From: Choanephora cucurbitarum
Lineage: Eukaryota > Mucoromycota > Mucoromycetes > Mucorales > Choanephoraceae
Length of the DNA stretch: 64,000 bases
Reading direction: 5' to 3'
Assembly (NCBI GenBank): GCA_025331435.1
Contig: JAIWNI010000004.1
Location: 372,001 to 436,000, forward strand
Made by a program: the position numbers and the translations under genes
The notes under the pieces: model-generated
What the model was told of the DNA's origin: nothing
The model's input: the letters and a program-made list of their open reading frames with translations, nothing else
The model's database searches: none
Shown: in pieces, positions 44,247 to 54,651 of the stretch
Position numbering within the stretch: position 1 is the stretch's first letter
Layout of the letters: each line of letters begins with the position of its first letter

Positions 44247-44248
44247 TA
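44244..44248 (-). other. UAAUG stop-restart overlap between LINE ORF1 and ORF2
   Basis: ORF1 ends CTT TAA and ORF2 begins ATG AGT, sharing the A: TAATG. This exact overlap is known from other LINEs (for example SART1), where ORF2 is translated by termination-reinitiation. Confidence 0.75.
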
Positions 44249-45172
44249 AAGAGACATTACAGAATCACTATCGTCAGAGCCGGTCTTTGAGAAAGCAAAG
44301 GACTTGGCACGGGGATCTTGAGCCTGTTGGCGAGAGTGAGCAGCGGCGACAGCAGAACGGAGATCGGTGTCATCGATCCATCCCCAATCCAAAAAGGAAC
44401 GGGCAACAGAACCGACAACAACAGGACGAAGGAAAGAGAGAGTGTCAAGAGCACGACCGTTAACCAGCTCATGCATTTGAGCGGCACGTTGGTCGACCGA
44501 CAGAGAGGCAAACTTGGGATCAGCAAGGTTGGATGGATCCAAAGGATCGAAATCCTTCACAAGCTCAGCGCCAGCCTTCTGCATGACAGCAGTGAATTGC
44601 TCCACATACTGAACATGCATCAGCACGCCAAGAACACCAGAAGCAGGAAAAGAGATGTCGAGGACACGACCGGTATCGACGCCAATGCGTCTGAGACGAG
44701 AGCGCACTTCAGATCGGTTGATCTTTCGTGAACGCCCAAGGTAAATGTACTTAAAGCCTTGAGGACCTTTGGCCTCAGGGCTCATGAAAGCGCGAGCAGC
44801 AGCTACACGCTTTTTGGTAGAAGGTGCACGAGCCTTCTTGGCAGGTGCAGAGGTAGGAGCGGCGGGTTTGGCAGCGGTATCCGCCCAAGAGGAAGCAGCA
44901 GGACCATCTGTTGGCACAGAAGCTTGAGTATCAGGCAACGTCACCTGAGTGTTAACCATATTGAGAAGTCTTTCATTCTCAGAGATTAGTTTTTTGTTGT
45001 TTTCCTCTAGGGAAAAAATTTTTTCTTGTAGAGACTCTATGTGTTTGAAGAGCCCATCGTGTTGTTGAACTTGTTGTTGCAATTGCACAACAAGATTGTA
45101 GAGCTGGTGCACGTCAACAGGTTGATCGCGCACGAAAGAGGTGGGTGCATTCAGTTGCATTGGTGAAGTCAT
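44246..45172 (-). CDS. LINE ORF1 protein
   Basis: 308 aa from the ATG at 45172 (MTSPMQLNAPTSFVRD); the frame is open further upstream, but that part falls in the 5' UTR. A Gln-rich coiled coil (VHQLYNLVVQLQQQVQQHDG, then SLQEKIFSLEENNKKLISEN) should oligomerise. An Ala/Pro/Lys-rich basic linker (TSAPAKKARAPSTKKRVAAA) follows. Then comes an RRM-like segment (GFKYIYLGRSRKINRSEVRS, RLRRIGVDTGRVLDISFPAS), giving RNA binding. No CCHC knuckle is seen. Architecture fits L1-type ORF1 chaperones. Confidence 0.82.
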   Translation of the reverse strand: MTSPMQLNAPTSFVRDQPVDVHQLYNLVVQLQQQVQQHDGLFKHIESLQEKIFSLEENNKKLISENERLLNMVNTQVTLPDTQASVPTDGPAASSWADTAAKPAAPTSAPAKKARAPSTKKRVAAARAFMSPEAKGPQGFKYIYLGRSRKINRSEVRSRLRRIGVDTGRVLDISFPASGVLGVLMHVQYVEQFTAVMQKAGAELVKDFDPLDPSNLADPKFASLSVDQRAAQMHELVNGRALDTLSFLRPVVVGSVARSFLDWGWIDDTDLRSAVAAAHSRQQAQDPRAKSFAFSKTGSDDSDSVMSL

Positions 45173-45382
45173 CTTGAAAACTAATGTTCCAAAAGGACTT
45201 GAAAAAATACGCTGGAAGGTGCCTGAAGATCTAAGCTTGTTATCCAAGGTTACGTATGTGATGATGAGTTGACTAGGCTTCTGGCTAATAGACTTCTTTA
45301 GTGTATTAGCGTTCTGATTGGCTGTAAAGGGGGAGATCACGTGACTTTTGTTACACAAATGTAAGAAAGTTATGAAAAAGCG

Positions 45383-45407
45383 AAAGAAAAGCGCTCGTTT
45401 AGCTCAG
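45383..45407 (+). repeat. Right target-site duplication
   Basis: Matches 40578-40602 with one difference. It contains 10 bp of tRNA upstream flank plus the first 15 nt of the tRNA, and is continuous with the rest of an intact tRNA-Ile. Confidence 0.92.
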
Positions 45408-45466
45408 TTGGTTAGAGCGTGGTGCTAATAACGCCAAGGTCACAGGTTCGACCCCTGTAATGAGCA
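45393..45466 (+). tRNA. tRNA-Ile (anticodon AAT)
   Basis: A 74-base cloverleaf. Acceptor GCTCGTT pairs with AATGAGC (one G-U); the D arm is GCTCAGTTGGTTAGAGC (box A TAGCTCAGTTGG); the anticodon arm is TGGTG-CTAATAA-CGCCA with AAT; the T arm is ACAGG-TTCGACC-CCTGT (box B). The discriminator is A at 45466, then a T6 terminator. It remains intact because the LINE insertion duplicated its 5' end; its upstream flank beyond -10 is now LINE sequence. Confidence 0.96.
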
Positions 45467-48400
45467 TTTTTTGTTTTCTTTATTTTGAAGTGCGTGTAGA
45501 CAAATTTTCCTATGTTTGTTTTTGGTGCTCTTTTTGCAGTATTATAGGACAAAGGTTAGTTTTTGCAGTAACTTGTAAAAGAGAATCAAATAGATACAAC
45601 AAAGCAATCAGACAGTAAGGCTATATGTAATGGGCATCAGGTTTTAGGTCCTCTGACTAACTTTATAGATAATATAGAACAAAGACGATATTTTCTATAG
45701 AAAGAGAATTACAACTATAGAATGTAGTATCAAGGGACCTTTAGACAATATAGTCGGGCGATATGTGTTTGTATATAAGTAGAACAACCCGAAACAAATT
45801 AGAGTGAGAATAAAGATGTTGTTTTGTGAAGAAAGAGTCAAAGAGTTCATATACCAATTCAAAAGAAGTCGTCGAGTACAATAGTTACCTAAACTGAGAA
45901 TGTTTGATATGAAAGCATATTAAAGTAAATGCAGGAAACCCAAGGGTTTATCATCTATAGCGTGCTGACTAGCAAGTTCAACTCATGTCATAATAGCTTT
46001 TTAGGAAGAAAGAATTTGGCTGATATCTCTTTCTTTTTGAAGAAACACTCGATCACTTGGGAAGAAAAGATACGAAAAGAGCATAGCTCACTAGGTTAGT
46101 ATTGAGCAAAGGAAGCGAAGGATTTGTATCCTGGAACTGACCTATATTTGAAAAAAGGGATAGCCTTGGAGGAAAAATAGATAGTGGTGATTTTGCCAAA
46201 AAAAAAAAGCTGGTTGATCAAAGTCATCTTCATAAAAGATTGAAAAGAAGTTAAGAAATACGAATCAGAAAATACATCCTGTATTTGATCTGTATATTTG
46301 ATAGGCTTGTGAGGATTAGGTCACTAGAGTTTTCTATTCTACCACTAACTGGTACCATCACCTATAATATCTGCTTCGACTGATTTAATCTAAGTCTGGC
46401 ATGTCTGTTGGTTTCTAGATTGAAATATTGTCACACCTATTGCTTTTGTGGTCTTGGCAGGACTACTTGTTTCTCCAATGGGTATAACAAGTTATAGACG
46501 ACTCCTTCCTTTTCCTTTTTTTTTTTATCTAAAATGCCCTTTAATCTCAATTAAACAAAAAGCACCATTCGATCAGCCAGCTCTTTGCTGACACTACCAA
46601 AGATGTCTGTGATATCAACATTGTTGTTAGCACCACTTTCTCATTGCTCAATAATGGCAGTTTCAGGCTATTTAATAAAGAAAAGCAAAAGCTTGGAACA
46701 GGTATCTGCTTAGAAATCAAACTGTATCCAACATCTTATCAACAAGTACTTGAATCCCTTAAATAAGCGATTGTATAATCTCGAATGATTGATATAACAC
46801 AACTCTGAATGTCATAATTCAAAATTGAGTATTTCATTTTCTCTATTTGAAAAAGTGTCATACTTTTCCCTGTCAACCGAAATAGTAAAAAACGATTGAC
46901 ATCGTACGACAGACACACTACTGAGCGTCATGAGTTTCAGAGTTGGCTATTCAAGTCATATACTAGTGATGAGAGAGGGCAAATCGATTGAATTGAAGAG
47001 CCATTTGTCATTCAATACTATCCGAGCATGATAAAAGTCACCTCTCAAGCTTGTAATGAATGCCGATATCACCACTTTCTCTCTTGTCTTGGAAAGAAAG
47101 TTTGGTCATGAGGAACAAGAACAGGAAAAGCACTTTTAGTATCATACAGATATTTTGTATTTTTACCCAGGAAAATTATCGTGTTGGTTCTGATGCCTGG
47201 CTGTAAATCCGTCTGTAGCTAATATGTATACTTGGGGAAGTAAAACTTGATAATAGGATCAGTAATTCCAACTGTATCGCTTGCTCTCAAATGACAGAAA
47301 TAGTACCTACAAAGCCAGTGAATTAAATAGAATCAGTAACAGATGATATACTCCTTCCCGAATTTATATGATTTGCAATACTAAAAATAACTGATCGTTC
47401 ACTATCTCGTTGTTTATGCGTCGGCCTATTGTCTATGAGATTAATCTGTTTCGGTCAACCAAATGATTTAATATGCATACAATATGTGTGACTAAACGCT
47501 TTGATATTCCTCTCCTATCAAATGCTTACTCACCTTAAAAATTACACTCAACGTCTTGACTTCCTCGGATGGACACTCGAAGGTTTTGTTCAGTTCATAA
47601 AGAAGCCGTGATCTGAAAATTCAATCAGGAAAGAGGTGGAGGAACTACCAGGTTTTCTATAAGAAAAAAAGCTCCTTTCTTGGCACTGATGCCCTCAGAA
47701 ACAAACTTACTTTGGCCAAGTTGATGGTAGCCTTTTTTAGATATAAAAGTTCTTACAGAAAGAAGCGCAGCAACAAATGAAGCAATAGAAGTTTTTGCTT
47801 CTTCAACAACATCTTTCATCTAAGATGTCAAATCAAGTGCCCCTTCATGATTGATATGTGTAAGCTTTATTCTTTTGGTGCTCATCCTTCATGTGCTTGA
47901 ACAAATCACAAAGAAGCAGTCATAGACTAAAGCCGTTTCAGTAAACGCAGGGTTGGTTCTACTGCTGGAGTTAATGGTATTGTGTATTAGGATAAGCGTA
48001 TCAAAAATTTTGTAAGAAGAGTTTCAACATTAGCTCATGGAATTGCAGTCCAACTATGGTGCACCTTCTGTTTTTTAAGGGTTGCAACTACATGCCATAC
48101 TGAAGCTCGCCTTTGCACTTGGAAGGTACAAGGTATGATTGCGAGATTTTATCTCTGAACTTCTAAAAGTCCAGTTAAATATTTTTAGTGAACCTTTGAA
48201 ATCGTCAAGACACTAACAAAAGAACTGCTGAATCAGTCATATTAGATCATCAACAAACTGACTAAGTGGTCGTTTGACAACGTAAGAGAAAGACGCTAAA
48301 AATGGCACCATCAAGTACTAAGTTTATTCTTGGCGTGTTGCTGAGACAAACTTTCTGATACAGTGTCGAAGAAAAAGGAATACATCCAAATAACATTCAA

Positions 48401-49337
48401 ATGTACTGAATGCTTTATATCATTACACCTTTATTACTGGGTTTAGAAGAAACAAAAAAAAAGCAGGAAACTTCAATTTGGGACCAACAAACTCTATTTT
48501 ATGCTAAGCACAGAACATGGTTTGATTGATTGCGGTAAAGACACGCAAGGGACTTTATCATTGATTTTTATATCTTCTACCGGAACCAAAGAAAACTTTC
48601 ATTCATTTCTCTCAATATAAAAAGAAGCTTCTGGCCTTGTATTTACTAATTGAAAAGCATTGAAGTGTATTTACCTGTACACAACAGAATACTTGCACTA
48701 GATCTAAAGTAAAGATATAAATATGTTATACTTGATTGATATGAGCAGTTTAAGTTTATTCTCTCACTATATGTAAACTTCTATGCATGTCTCAGATCAT
48801 ATTGAAAAGTCGATTGTCAGTCCAAAACAGATATGCATGGACCTTCCCCATACTTTTCCCCTGAGCTCAATTCTATCAATCCGTTTTGTTCTGTGACTAA
48901 GACAAAGGGTGAAAAGAGAGAAATTTCCAGAGAAGAAGACCTTGGCTTTGAAAGTGCTTAATGGTATCTATCTGGCAAAATCTTCATAAATTCTGTCGAT
49001 GCTCTGGCTTAAAGCTGCAAATATGTTCAAATAAAAGTTGCATAGTTGTACAGTCTTTATTTTTTGTTAATGCAATTTGAATTTATTACTAACGCAAATT
49101 AATTTTTTTATGTGTAATACGCTTTTCTCTTAGTGTACGAACTATTTCTGGAAATGAAGTATTTGTTAGTTTAATTAGTTCTCGATTTTTCACAGAGCAA
49201 TTTAGTTCGACTATTTAGACTCGTTCTTTGTTTGTTCACTTTCTTTTTTTTTTCTCGAAAATCTTATTCCATTCTATTGTCTTTGGTTGCTCCCCTTCCT
49301 TTCCTTTCCTTGTTTCTCTTAGATATCCAAATCAGCA
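45467..49337. other. Gene-poor region downstream of tRNA-Ile
   Basis: 3.9 kb without a supportable gene. It holds the tRNA terminator, copy B of the degenerate repeat, and short unsupported ORFs (for example 47819-47625 on the minus strand, 64 aa, no recognised motif). Sequence texture suggests decayed mobile DNA. The last 250 bp form the promoter of the first protease gene, with CT-rich tracts before its ATG. Confidence 0.45.
45690..46130. repeat. Degenerate dispersed repeat, copy B (possible old solo LTR)
   Basis: The core at 45734-45820 matches 21587-21670 downstream of tRNA-Arg (TTTAGACAATATAGT, TGTGT, TATAAGTAGAACAA, CAAAT). The TATATAAG here is a good promoter element. A weaker match continues near 46100-46130. 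The two copies have drifted apart, so they are much older than the gypsy elements. Confidence 0.5.
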
Positions 49338-50902
49338 ATGATGCTCACCAATTCTGTACTTCTTGTATGCATAGCTTCAATCACTTGTGTTGATTTAGCA
49401 GCAGCTGCCGAAAAGGTACTGCGACTACCTTTAAAACAACTCGATAGATCCAGAGGCGATCTTCAAAAGCGTGATGGCAGTAACAAAGTTCCTCTGTACA
49501 ACGCAAATGGAAAAGAATATTTGATTGAAGTAGGCGTTGGAACGCCACCACAATATTTCAATCTGACAATGGATACCGGAAGGTAAAACGATTCTCCATA
49601 TAAAAAAAGGTTAACAGAATACTCAAGCTTCTTTTTCCCTAATGTAGTGCAGACTTTTGGATTCCATCTTCAGCTTGTCCTAAGTCTATGTGCCCTCATA
49701 CTCGCTTCAATAGCACATCTTCATCCACATTCATACCGTTAAACAACCAAAAACTTTCAATCGAATATGGGGTGGGCTCTGCTGAAGGAAATTACGGTCT
49801 TGATACCCTCACCTTCAAAGATTCTAATGTATCATTATCCAACACTACCATCGGAGTTGTTTCCAATACAAGTGATATTCTTGTCGAGACTGACGGAATG
49901 CCTTCCAACGGGATTTTAGGTATAGGCTACCCGGACCTTTCAATGAAATCTGACAGAAGACCGCATCATATAGTCACTGAATTATTTGACGCAAATGTCA
50001 TCGCCGAACCAGTCTTCTCATTGTTTTTAAATACACAGTCTGCTTTTGGAAAAACGGGTGAACTTATACTAGGTGGCACTGACCCTACAAGATATACAGG
50101 CCAAATTGAGTATGCACCAATAGTAAACTTTCATCTTGGAGGGAAGCATGTCTCTCCCAACTTGGGAGCCAACAAGACCAATGCGGGTAATGATACTTAC
50201 TTGTATTGGGCTGTGCCTGGTCAAGGTGCTTCTACCTCTACTGGATACCATTATGATGCACCTGACTTAAGTGCATATGTTCTGGATACTGGCACTACGT
50301 TAACTTATGCTCCAAAAAAAGTAGTTCAATCAATTGTTATGTCATTGACAAACAATTCCAAGTCTACCGAATGGGATGCTATTCAAGAAATTTACACTGT
50401 TAGCTGCTCTTTGGCCAAAAAATCAGATCTTTTTGTTGAATTTCTCATCTCATCTTCAGATACCGCCAAATCAACTGCACCCATGAAGATGACTGTTCCC
50501 GCTTATGAGCTAGTCATTCCTTTGGACGACTCACCTACGCCAGAAAATGCTACTTCATGTATGTTTGGTATTGCACCAATGCCTACAGGATTGAAGCTAA
50601 CATCAGGTGACACATGGGTATTGGGTGAATCTGTATTGCGATCTTTGTACACTGTCTTCGACTTGAAACAAAATCGATTTGGAATGGCTAAACTTTCTTC
50701 ATCTTTTGCAGAAATGACAACATCCCGTTCAACCACTGCTGCCACCAGTCCTTCTCCTACTTCAACACTTTTAGCTCAGACTGATGCATATTCTGGCATC
50801 TCAAACAATGAATCAGCCGCTTCTTTGGTTTCCAAACCCTCTTTTATTGTATCCTTATTAGCTCCGTTCATAGCAATTCTAGAGCAAAATTTCCTTTTTT
50901 AA
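49338..50902 (+). CDS. Pepsin-like aspartic protease A, secreted or GPI-anchored
   Basis: A1-family endopeptidase, 499 aa, exons 49338-49582 and 49648-50902. Order: signal peptide (MLTNSVLLVCIASITCVDLA), a propeptide ending at a Kex2-type KR (DLQKRDGSNK), first catalytic motif MDTGSADFWIP (the Ser codon is split by the intron), flap YGVGSAEGNYGLD, second catalytic motif VLDTGTTLTYAP, and CMFGIAP with WVLGESVLRSLYTVFD near the end. Many N-glycosylation sequons. A Ser/Thr-rich stalk and a hydrophobic C-terminus (PSFIVSLLAPFIAILEQNFL) suggest a GPI anchor or membrane tail. First of three related genes; it has ADFW where the other two have SDLW. Confidence 0.92.
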
Positions 50903-51127
50903 ACAATAAAAAGAAAGAAAAGTTTCACACAGAGATATCTTAGAAAAACTCGGTGGATAAATAAGCACGCATGCATTTTGCAAGCTTATAAAGTGCAAAT
51001 GACGTCTTGTCCCTAATTCACGATGGTCCGAAAATGTCTCGGAAAAGTTGGTGTATATATACATCTATTTTACTGCATTATTTGTTTTCAATCTTTCTCT
51101 TCTTCTTTAGTTTACTATAACAAATAA

Positions 51128-52733
51128 ATGCACCTGATCGCTGCTACCACCCTTACACTTTTGGCATCTACTACGCTTGCAGCTAGTACCCAAGAGAAGA
51201 TTGTTCGTACACCTATCATTCGTAATCCCCACCTTGGCAATCCTCTGGAAGAAGCGAGAAAGAAGTACAATCTTATTACTAAACGACAACAGCTCGACAG
51301 GAGAGCTGAATACAATGCTCCTTTGTACAATGACCAAGGCTCTCAATATCTTGTTCAAGTGGGCATTGGTACTCCAGCACAAAATTTCACAGTAACGCTT
51401 GATACTGGAAGGTAACACAAATTCGACAGAAACTAAAAAAAGAAATTCGCTGATGAAAAATTCATTACGTAGTTCTGACCTTTGGGTTCCTTCTACTCAA
51501 TGCCCTCAATCCAATTGTCCATTTTACCGATTTGATACAAGCAAATCCTCCACTCTCAAGCAATTGAATGCTCCCTTTGCTATTCAGTATGGTATCGGTA
51601 GTGTAAATGGTACCTATTACACCGACACTGTGACTGTTGGTGGTGCCACAGTTCAAAACCAGCAGTTTGGTTTAGCGTCAATGACAGAAGATATCATGCA
51701 AGCTGACCCCTCGGCTGGCGGACCTGGTTCGTCAGCTCCTGAATCATACAACGCCAGCAGCAATCAAAACGTAGAGGGCAATGGTATTCTTGGCCTCGGA
51801 TATCCCGGTCTTACTCAAGCAAACAGTCAAGGCGAAGGAGCCTATAATCCTTTTGTCTTCAACTTGGTTGCGCAAAATATTATCAGCGATCCTATCTTTT
51901 CTATTTTTCTAAATTCTGTCTCAGAAACCGGTTGGTCGGGTGAAATTATTTTTGGTGGTATTGATGATTCAAAGTTTGATGGTAACCTTACCTACCTGCC
52001 TGTAGCCGGTCTTACCACAAGATCATCCGGCAGCAAAAGTGGCCGTCAAAGTAGCAGCAACAATAGCTCTCAAGCCAATTACTATTATTGGATGGTCTAT
52101 GGTCAAGGTCTAGGCGTCACTAACTCAAATACCGGCTCAAACCCTAGTTGGAGATTGCGTGAATTAGGTGCTTTTATTTTAGATACAGGTACTACATTGA
52201 CTTACTTGCCAGCTTCTGTTGCTACTGAAATTGTTACTGCCTTTGCTGGTGAAAGAAACTTTGCATATGATCGTCAATCTGGTGTGTTTATTGTTGATTG
52301 TAATACAGCCAAAAGCCCCGCCCGATTTGAACTGCAAATGTCTCAATCAAACCGAATCAGCAGCAATCCTCTAGTTCTCAGTGTTCCTGCTTCTGAGTTA
52401 GTCATTCCCATTGATAGTAACACTGCTGATAGCGCTAGCGTTTGTATGTTTGGTATTGCTCCTTCGGGTGGCAGTGGTGGTGTTGGCAACAATCTCTATC
52501 TTGTGGGTGATTCCGTACTTCGTTCTGCTTATATGGTTTTTGATATGGGACAAAATCGTGTCGGTATTGCTGCTACAAAGAAAACAGGTGGTGCTGTGTC
52601 TCTTGGTAATTCTAGCAGATCAAGTATCTCTAGTAGTGCTGGAAACACTATTGACTATCACTCTTTTACACACGTTACTATCACCTCTTCCCTTGCTTTG
52701 TTTGCCATTGCGTTGATTATGAACGCATTCTAA
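51128..52733 (+). CDS. Pepsin-like aspartic protease B, secreted or GPI-anchored
   Basis: 514 aa, exons 51128-51411 and 51473-52733. Signal peptide HLIAATTLTLLASTTLA; propeptide with KR and RR sites (LITKRQQLDRRAEYN). Catalytic motifs LDTGSSDLWVP and ILDTGTTLTYLP; flap YGIGSVNGTYYTD. A Ser/Gly/Asn-rich insertion (SSGSKSGRQSSSNNSSQ) lies between the two lobes. The C-terminus is Ser-rich then hydrophobic (ITSSLALFAIALIMNAF), a good GPI-attachment pattern. Starts only 225 bp after gene A and in the same direction, so this is a tandem duplication. The closest family would be fungal yapsin-like or mucorpepsin-related proteins; substrate unknown. Confidence 0.93.
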
Positions 52734-54651
52734 AGTGGGAATATATTTGTTTTATTCTTTGTTATGTTTCCTCTATGTTAGATATAGGCATGTTAAATTC
52801 TTTCTCTTTAAACCATTTGCTCTTGTACAGTATTCTTAATAAATTAAAGCTTGTATAAATTTATCCAGTATACTATAACCTCCTTGTCACACTGGCATGA
52901 GAAATGAACTTCATCTTCGGTAATCTGTCGCTCATGTCCTCTCTTGAAAGACATCAAAGTAAAACTCATCTAGTGAATGAAAGTAAGTATGATAGCTTTG
53001 TCCTCCTTCTTGGGGGCCAACTTTCTACTGTTGATTGTTGGAATACTACAATAGCATAATTTAGGCGAAAATAGTCTTTCTTAAATGTGTTGTTGTCGAC
53101 CAATATGAAATGTCTTTCTAACTTCAATCTGTTAAGTGTTCTATGTTGAGTTGAAACAAAACCTGAGAACGAGTAGTATAAGTGCTATATTAATATACTG
53201 CTCTGCTAAAAAGTTAAGACTATTTAATGTGCGGCTCCCATTCAACTAACAAGCGAATCAATTGAGATGATTTGATATTCAAGTAGATGCCCAGGCAAAA
53301 AGAAAAACTTAGTTTGATCAGCTTTTAGGGTATCATTTTTCTTTGTTCTGGTAAATAATCGTCCCGTTCGCTTTATCGTTTAGTAGCTCTTTGGCCTTAC
53401 CTAAAAACAATTCTATGTGCAATTACTGAGACAAAATATTCTAGAATCCTTATTATTGCCATCTTGTATACAAAGAAAAAAAGAGAAGCATTATAATTTG
53501 ACAGCTTGATGTCTTGAATAATATCTCGACTGTGCTTTTTCTTGTTCTCACAGATTGATGACACAAAATTTCATAGCAACAGTATCTGATTTGCCAACCA
53601 TTGACAAAGAATTACTAGGTATCCCTAAGACATTCAAAATCAATCTTAGAGATTTGCATCTTCAAAGTAGTGGGTTTGCTTTTTAACGCAGTCTGAAATA
53701 CGCAAAAGTTGTCCTAGAAGGTCAAGAAGGACAAGCAGCGGAGGCAGTTCTCTCTCAATATCCTCTAAATAACAGCTACAGCTCCTGAAAATGATACAAC
53801 TGCGTAAATTACGTATTAAGAGCAGGAGCATACGTCAAGAAACTTTTATTACGGTTCTGCTCGCAATAAAAATAAGAGAGAATATGAAATGAGCTAAGAG
53901 AAAGCTTATGATTGAACATGCTCAGTTAAGAGGAGGTAAGGTTAATTAGAACAGCAAGTACTACATATCATGTTTGTGGGTGATAGAGGTTATAGCTTCA
54001 GCTCGCTCATTCGAGGATTACGTGTTTTTGCTTTGAAAAAAGCAAGTCATCCATTGATAATTATAGAGAAAGATAGAAAAGAAAGTTTCAAGACAATCAA
54101 TGGTACCTCTGTATGTGTCAACAAAACCTGTATTGTTAATCTAGCAAAACAATGCAATAGACCAAGAGACTCTTCATCTACCTTGATTATTGGTGTTTCT
54201 GGCGACTCTAAGCTGACTGATACAAGAACCCTTGATTTATTGAATCCTTCTCTGTAGTCACTCCATTGTCTACTTTTTTAATCGCATCTTTTCTTTACGA
54301 AAAATAGGGCTAGGGTTAATATCGGTGGGATGTGTGTACCTTTTAGAGTAAAGTACAAGACACTCCTTTCACCAAAAAATCGATCTACTAACTCTTTCAA
54401 AATTCATGTCTCCAACTGTGTCAATTATTGCATCCTTAATGTACATGCGAGTAGTTTATATCAATCTTCGGGACACTAATCCCAATTATCATATATGTTG
54501 CGACTCGTAATTACTTTATCCTCTCAGTATGATTGCTTTATTAAACAAGTCTCAATAGATGAAGGGTTTTAGTTTCAATAAAGTAAAGATGATTTGTTAC
54601 TAACCACTATATGCTTTCTCTTTTTATTTATTTATTTTCTTGTTGTAAATA
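52734..54651. other. Intergenic region between proteases B and C
   Basis: 1.9 kb that separates the third protease from the first two. It contains a possible RuvC-type nuclease remnant (described separately) and a short ORF at 53560-53690 after an intron-like acceptor (MTQNFIATVSDLPTIDKELL) that I do not recognise. No complete gene. Insertion of a now-decayed element may have split an originally compact protease array. Confidence 0.4.
53970..54257 (+). pseudogene. Decayed C-terminal fragment of a Fanzor/OrfB-like nuclease (tentative)
   Basis: A 95-codon ORF with FVGDRGYSFSSLIRG, then INGTSVCVNKTC and, 14 residues on, RDSSSTLIIGVSGD. The order GD-x-G, a Cys-x4-Cys element and RD followed by a hydrophobic helix resembles the C-terminal zinc-ribbon and RuvC III region of OrfB-like transposon nucleases (TnpB/Fanzor), related genes of which occur in Mucorales. 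Only one Cys pair is left and the N-terminal two thirds are missing. No flanking repeats found. It could also be chance. Confidence 0.28.

Larger units (their letters stand above)
40603..45382 (-). mobile_element. Non-LTR (LINE) retrotransposon inserted in a tRNA-Ile gene
   Basis: A 4.78 kb element between 25 bp direct repeats. It reads right to left: 5' UTR, ORF1 (coiled coil plus nucleic-acid-binding region), overlapping ORF2 with AP-type endonuclease and reverse transcriptase, a C-terminal zinc knuckle, then a 280 bp 3' UTR ending in an A/T-rich tail (AATAAAATATAATG) rather than a pure poly(A). It appears full length at the 5' end. A one-base frameshift in ORF2 probably inactivates this copy. 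GC content is visibly higher than in flanking DNA. Confidence 0.93.

Noticed and set aside
44759..44989. Plus-strand ORFs opposite the LINE genes, here and at 41799-42801
   Set aside because: Shadows of the high-GC LINE coding strand; no conserved motifs.
46370..48300. Possible decayed coding sequence in the gene-poor stretch
   Set aside because: Only short fragments in mixed frames without a recognisable family; not enough to call a pseudogene.
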